Shown here piece after piece: positions 59,762 through 62,000 of a DNA stretch of 62,000 bases. Under the pieces are notes generated by a model, which was not told the origin of the DNA, did no database searches, and saw nothing but the letters and a program-made list of their open reading frames with translations. The stretch's first letter is position 1. Each line of letters starts with the position of its first letter. The translations under genes and the position numbers were made by a program. The stretch comes from Nymphaea colorata (lineage: Eukaryota > Streptophyta > Magnoliopsida > Nymphaeales > Nymphaeaceae), in assembly GCF_008831285.2 (NCBI RefSeq), contig NC_045143.1, forward strand, positions 19,986,854 to 20,048,853, given 5' to 3'.

Positions 59762-61697
59762 CTTTTAGAAGTCTACTTGGCATATCGGCTAGACGATTGT
59801 TTTCTCCTTTTATGTGTTCAAATACTACTTTATAATTTTGGTTTATAATGGTATCTTTAAAGGATATTCATCTTCTCTGACTTATTCTTTTAGAATCTTT
59901 ATTTTCATAAAACTTTACAATAGCATCACAATCGGTCCTAACTATTATTTCTTTTTTGTTGAGCAAAAATAAGCGAAAACTATTGAGCCCATATATTACT
60001 GCAAGAATTTCCTGATCTATACTACTGGAGAGTCCCTTTTCTTTGTACTGGCCGCTGCTATATCTGCAGACGACTTCAGTTACTTTGGAAGCATACTTAT
60101 TGGGTTTCCTTTTTAACACTGCTCCCCACCCGTTAATACATCCATCAGTTTCAATTATTAAAAAATCTGAATCTAGGGGTAGATACATTTCTGGTAAGTA
60201 CTTGATTGCTTCCTTGACTTTTTCTATTTGTTTCATATCTTCTGTATTAAAAGCTTTAACCCCAATTTGGCCGAGTTTACTATATAATGGGCCGACCATC
60301 TTTCCTAAGTCTTTAAAAAATGGTCGAGCATAGTTTACTAATCCTAAAAACCGTTGAAGGCTTTTAATATCATGTATCTCAAATTCCAAAGCTTTAGTTG
60401 CTATATGTGGTTGTAGTTTGACTTTTCCATCACCAATCTCTATACCTAAATATTTTATGTGTTTTATAAAGAATTGTGCCTTTTTACTACTGATTATAAT
60501 TCCATTACGTAGAAATTCTCCTAACACGATTTTTAAGTGGCCTATATGATCTGGTTGTGTTTTACTATGAACAAGAATATCATCTATATAAATATACACA
60601 AATCCTCTATATTGACCAAATATCATATCCATTTTTCATTGGAATATAGCAGGAGCATTTTTTAAGCCAAAAGACATGACTAACCATTCGAAGCTTCCTA
60701 GGAGACAAGTAAATGCAGTCCATTGAATACTATCTGTTTGTATTTTTACTTGCCAGAATCCAGATTTGCAATCAAATTTACTAAATATTTTACTGTGTTG
60801 TATACTATTGATTAATTCAATTTTATCATTAATATCATAAGAGTCTTCTATGGTATTATCATTAAGTCGCCTATAGTCTATGACCATTCTTGATTTTTCA
60901 CAAACTTGTTCACTATGTTTATTAACAATAAAGGCAGGACTTCTGTGAGGGCTTATGCTTCTCCTTATGACTCCTAGTTTCAACAATTCATTTATATGCG
61001 TTTCAAAATCTTTAATATTGTCATTTATAGCATTTATCTTTTTGTTGGAAATAGTAAATCCTGGTTCTTTTATTTGTAGGATACATTCTATTTTATTACG
61101 ATCCCAATGTTTAGTAGGTATTTCTCCTATGATTTCATCTTTTTCTAATATTCTGAGCAAGTCATCTATTTCTGTACAGCCTGTTTCTAATTTATTATAG
61201 ATTTTTTGTATATTTATAAGGTTATAATCGGGGTCTATCTCTAATTCTTCTAGGTCATCTTCTTCTTCTGGGTAGGTTAGGTCAATTTTTTCTTTGCAGA
61301 CTCCTGAAATTTTACATTTACAACCTTTATTTCCATATAATTTCCATTCTGGGACCTAATAAACTTGGTTGGTAAGAAAAGAAAGGCATGTCCTGGTTAT
61401 GACACATCCGGCCATATTTTCTAGAATGAAATTTAGTCCTATAATGCATTTCGTACTATCATGTAATTGCATATGTCTAATGAATGTCTTAGGCCCTGGT
61501 TGGTAGGCAGTATGTTCTTCTTCAGAGAGTCTAAAGGCTATTTTATATTTGCATATTTCTTCATCATATTTGTGTGAAGATCCATCCATTCGTTCTGCCC
61601 AAAGTTGTAAGGCAGGGTCTAAACTTCTATGGTATTCTGGTGGAACTAATGCTTTGTCTAATACCGAGAAGCTACACCCTGTGTCTATTAATTGCAT
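59754..61697 (-). pseudogene. Caulimovirid protease - reverse transcriptase - RNase H, broken
   Basis: One frame spans the whole region. The protease DTG starts near 61688. RT begins about 61160; PHRSPAFIVNK and MVIDYRRLND are finger motifs, and YIDDILVHS near 60588 is the catalytic site. RNase H follows from about 60170, ending with HIKGENNRLAD near 59800. This is the caulimovirid/gypsy-type RT with no integrase. In-frame stops lie at about 61358-61356 (TAG), 60635-60633 (TGA) and 59869-59867 (TGA). The protein would make viral DNA from pregenomic RNA. Confidence 0.9.
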
Positions 61698-61851
61698 GCT
61701 TCAGTCATACAAACCTTGCAATGAAATCTTAGTTCTATACTAGGATACCCATTACAAAAGATGCATGGATGGTCGCTACTTCCTGATCTATGTTTCCATT
61801 CATGCTCATGTTTATACTCTATTTGGCTAAGGTTTTCGAAATATAATCCAT
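61698..61851 (-). pseudogene. Inverted copy of the zinc-binding ORF, deleted
   Basis: It matches 58635-58795, then jumps to the equivalent of 59150. A deletion equal to 58796-59149 (354 bp) removes the third CxxC pair and the coiled coil. The frame ends in TAA at the junction. Confidence 0.75.
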
Positions 61852-61853
61852 AT

Positions 61854-62000
61854 TCAGCGTAAGATTATTTGCTTGATTTCAGTTATTAATTTTATGATTT
61901 CAGTATTATCTTTATATTCTTGTAAGCTTCCTAGTTTACTCAAAATTGTGGCTAGTTGGTCTTTTAGATATCTTTGGTTTTCTAATATGTCTTTAAAAAT
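61854..62000 (-). pseudogene. 3' end of inverted viral ORF, runs off the window
   Basis: It matches the last part of 58090-58632 and stops with TGA at 61856-61854. The rest of the inverted copy should continue past 62000. Confidence 0.7.

Overview
The window is nuclear DNA of a flowering plant. It has a spliced eukaryotic gene with GT-AG introns and plant-type Ty1/copia elements primed by initiator-tRNA-Met sites. It also has hAT-like DNA elements and a decayed insertion of a plant pararetrovirus (Caulimoviridae). I cannot name the species. No bacterial gene, rRNA, tRNA or CRISPR array is visible. All coordinates and splice sites were read by eye.

Layout. 1-11.7 kb is intergenic and TE-filled. 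It holds a 176-bp hAT-like MITE (1631-1806), an old complete Ty1/copia element with a perfect 5-bp target duplication (2002-8583, 'Copia-1'), and a 2.6-kb hAT-like element without a transposase (9068-11671) ending about 150 bp before the only recognisable host gene. That gene, 11824-49555, is a SurE-type 5'/3'-nucleotidase/phosphatase. Its eleven exons join to exactly 330 codons with no disruption, although the gene spans about 37.7 kb.

The introns carry the bulk. Intron 2 (19.8 kb) is a TE nest: a Ty3/gypsy pol scrap, a 3.15-kb solo LTR, a 4.1-kb remnant of the same LTR family, and inside that a 455-bp miniature LTR element (TRIM). Intron 5 (7.6 kb) holds a minus-strand Ty1/copia element ('Copia-2', 36020-41134). 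Intron 8 (5.7 kb) holds a plus-strand relative ('Copia-3', 43534-48743). Both have intact target duplications and nearly identical LTRs.

Downstream of the gene, 51.3-62.0 kb is a rearranged endogenous caulimovirid. A 690-bp leader with a TATA box occurs twice, about 95% identical, and each copy is followed by a different coding set. After the first come the movement protein, the coat protein and an unassigned long ORF. After the second come small ORFs, a Cys-rich zinc-binding ORF and the protease. The protease-RT-RNase H part is present in a tail-to-tail inverted copy running to the window end. One shared 5' region with two non-overlapping gene sets is what a two-component (bipartite) pararetrovirus would leave behind; this is the most interesting signal here. 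All major viral reading frames carry stops or frameshifts, so this is a fossil.
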